Source of the DNA: Desulfatitalea sp. UBA4791
GTDB taxonomy: Bacteria; Desulfobacterota; Desulfobacteria; Desulfobacterales; Desulfosarcinaceae
Length of the DNA: 6,048 nt
NCBI GenBank assembly: GCA_002402905.1
Contig: DHGT01000119.1
Coordinates: 225 to 6,272, forward strand
Direction: 5' to 3'
Part shown: in pieces, positions 5,755-6,048 of the stretch
Numbering within the stretch: the first letter of the stretch is position 1
Layout of the letters: each line of letters starts with the position of its first letter
Notes under the pieces: model-generated
Seen by the model: the letters and a program-made list of their open reading frames with translations, nothing else
Told to the model about the DNA's origin: nothing
Database searches by the model: none
Position numbers and translations under genes: made by a program

Positions 5755-6048
5755 TCGGCGCACCCCCCAATTCCGCCAGATGGCTCTGTGCGAACTCGAT
5801 GTTGGGATCCAGGCTCAGGGCCAGTTGAAAATGTTCGATGGCTCTGGCCTTGTCGCCGATGGCGCGGTAGTTCACCCCCAGGTTGGCATAATCGATGGCC
5901 GAGCTCGGATTCAAGGCGACGACCCGTTTAAAGCTGGCAATAGCCTCCTCAAAAGCGGACAACTTGTAATGGCATACACCCATCAAGTTGAGTGTGTCGG
6001 TGCGCTCGGAGTCGATTCCATCGGCATGATTCAATGCCGCCAGCGCTT
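5750..6048 (-). CDS. TPR-repeat protein, C-terminal part (N-terminus beyond window)
   Basis: The C-terminal 98 or so residues of a tetratricopeptide-repeat protein are visible; the frame stays open to the right edge. Two full TPR units can be read. The first starts near DTLNLMGVCHYKLSAFEEAI and ends FKRVVALNPSS. The second runs AIDYANLGVNYRAIGDKARAIEHF then QLALSLDPN. Both carry the expected hydrophobic, Gly, Tyr, Ala and Pro positions. The protein ends soon after with HLAELGGAPK. A TTG at 6032-6034 could be read as a start, but the preceding residues (ALAA) continue the helix pattern and the second helix of a TPR would be cut, so the gene is treated as partial. TPR domains are protein-binding scaffolds, and its partner cannot be told. 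It converges on the ParA gene and is not in that operon. Confidence 0.85.
   Translation of the reverse strand, partial: ALAALNHADGIDSERTDTLNLMGVCHYKLSAFEEAIASFKRVVALNPSSAIDYANLGVNYRAIGDKARAIEHFQLALSLDPNIEFAQSHLAELGGAPK

Overview
This looks like a chromosomal stretch from a Gram-negative anaerobe, most likely a sulfate-reducing member of the Desulfobacterota (Desulfobacteraceae/Desulfosarcinaceae type). That placement is inference from gene content and style: a DUF3187 outer-membrane-type protein, a YqgE/AlgH protein, a small cysteine-rich protein and a long dynamin-like GTPase. The coding sequence is moderately GC-rich with AT-rich intergenic pockets. No RNA gene, insertion sequence, CRISPR array or phage gene is visible.

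Layout. Bases 1-423 hold no convincing gene but contain a large imperfect inverted repeat (235-379; two 56-nt arms around a 33-nt loop). The start of its loop recurs near the left window edge. Next come two forward genes: an exported DUF3187 protein (424-1431) and a YqgE/AlgH protein (1538-2107). A small Cys-rich protein lies on the reverse strand (2238-2474). It is divergent from a two-gene forward operon: a 750-residue dynamin-like GTPase (2682-4934) followed by a ParA/MinD-type ATPase (4947-5747). The ATPase has an ideal Shine-Dalgarno sequence that overlaps the GTPase stop codon. A reverse-strand TPR protein (5750 to beyond 6048) converges on the ATPase gene with only 2 bp between the stop codons.

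The most interesting unit is the divergent control region plus the GTPase/ATPase operon. The 207-bp region 2475-2681 carries three tandem 11-bp repeats (one per helical turn), a good sigma70-like promoter for the operon, a possible TATAAT box for the Cys-rich gene, and a 6-codon leader ORF that ends directly against the GTPase start codon. A membrane-remodelling-type GTPase made together with a nucleoid-surface-type ParA ATPase, with no ParB in view, suggests a spatially positioned membrane activity. That role is inference, not shown by the sequence. The GTPase also has a non-canonical G4 motif (CNCD), and three of its only four cysteines fall in the G3 and G4 nucleotide-binding motifs.
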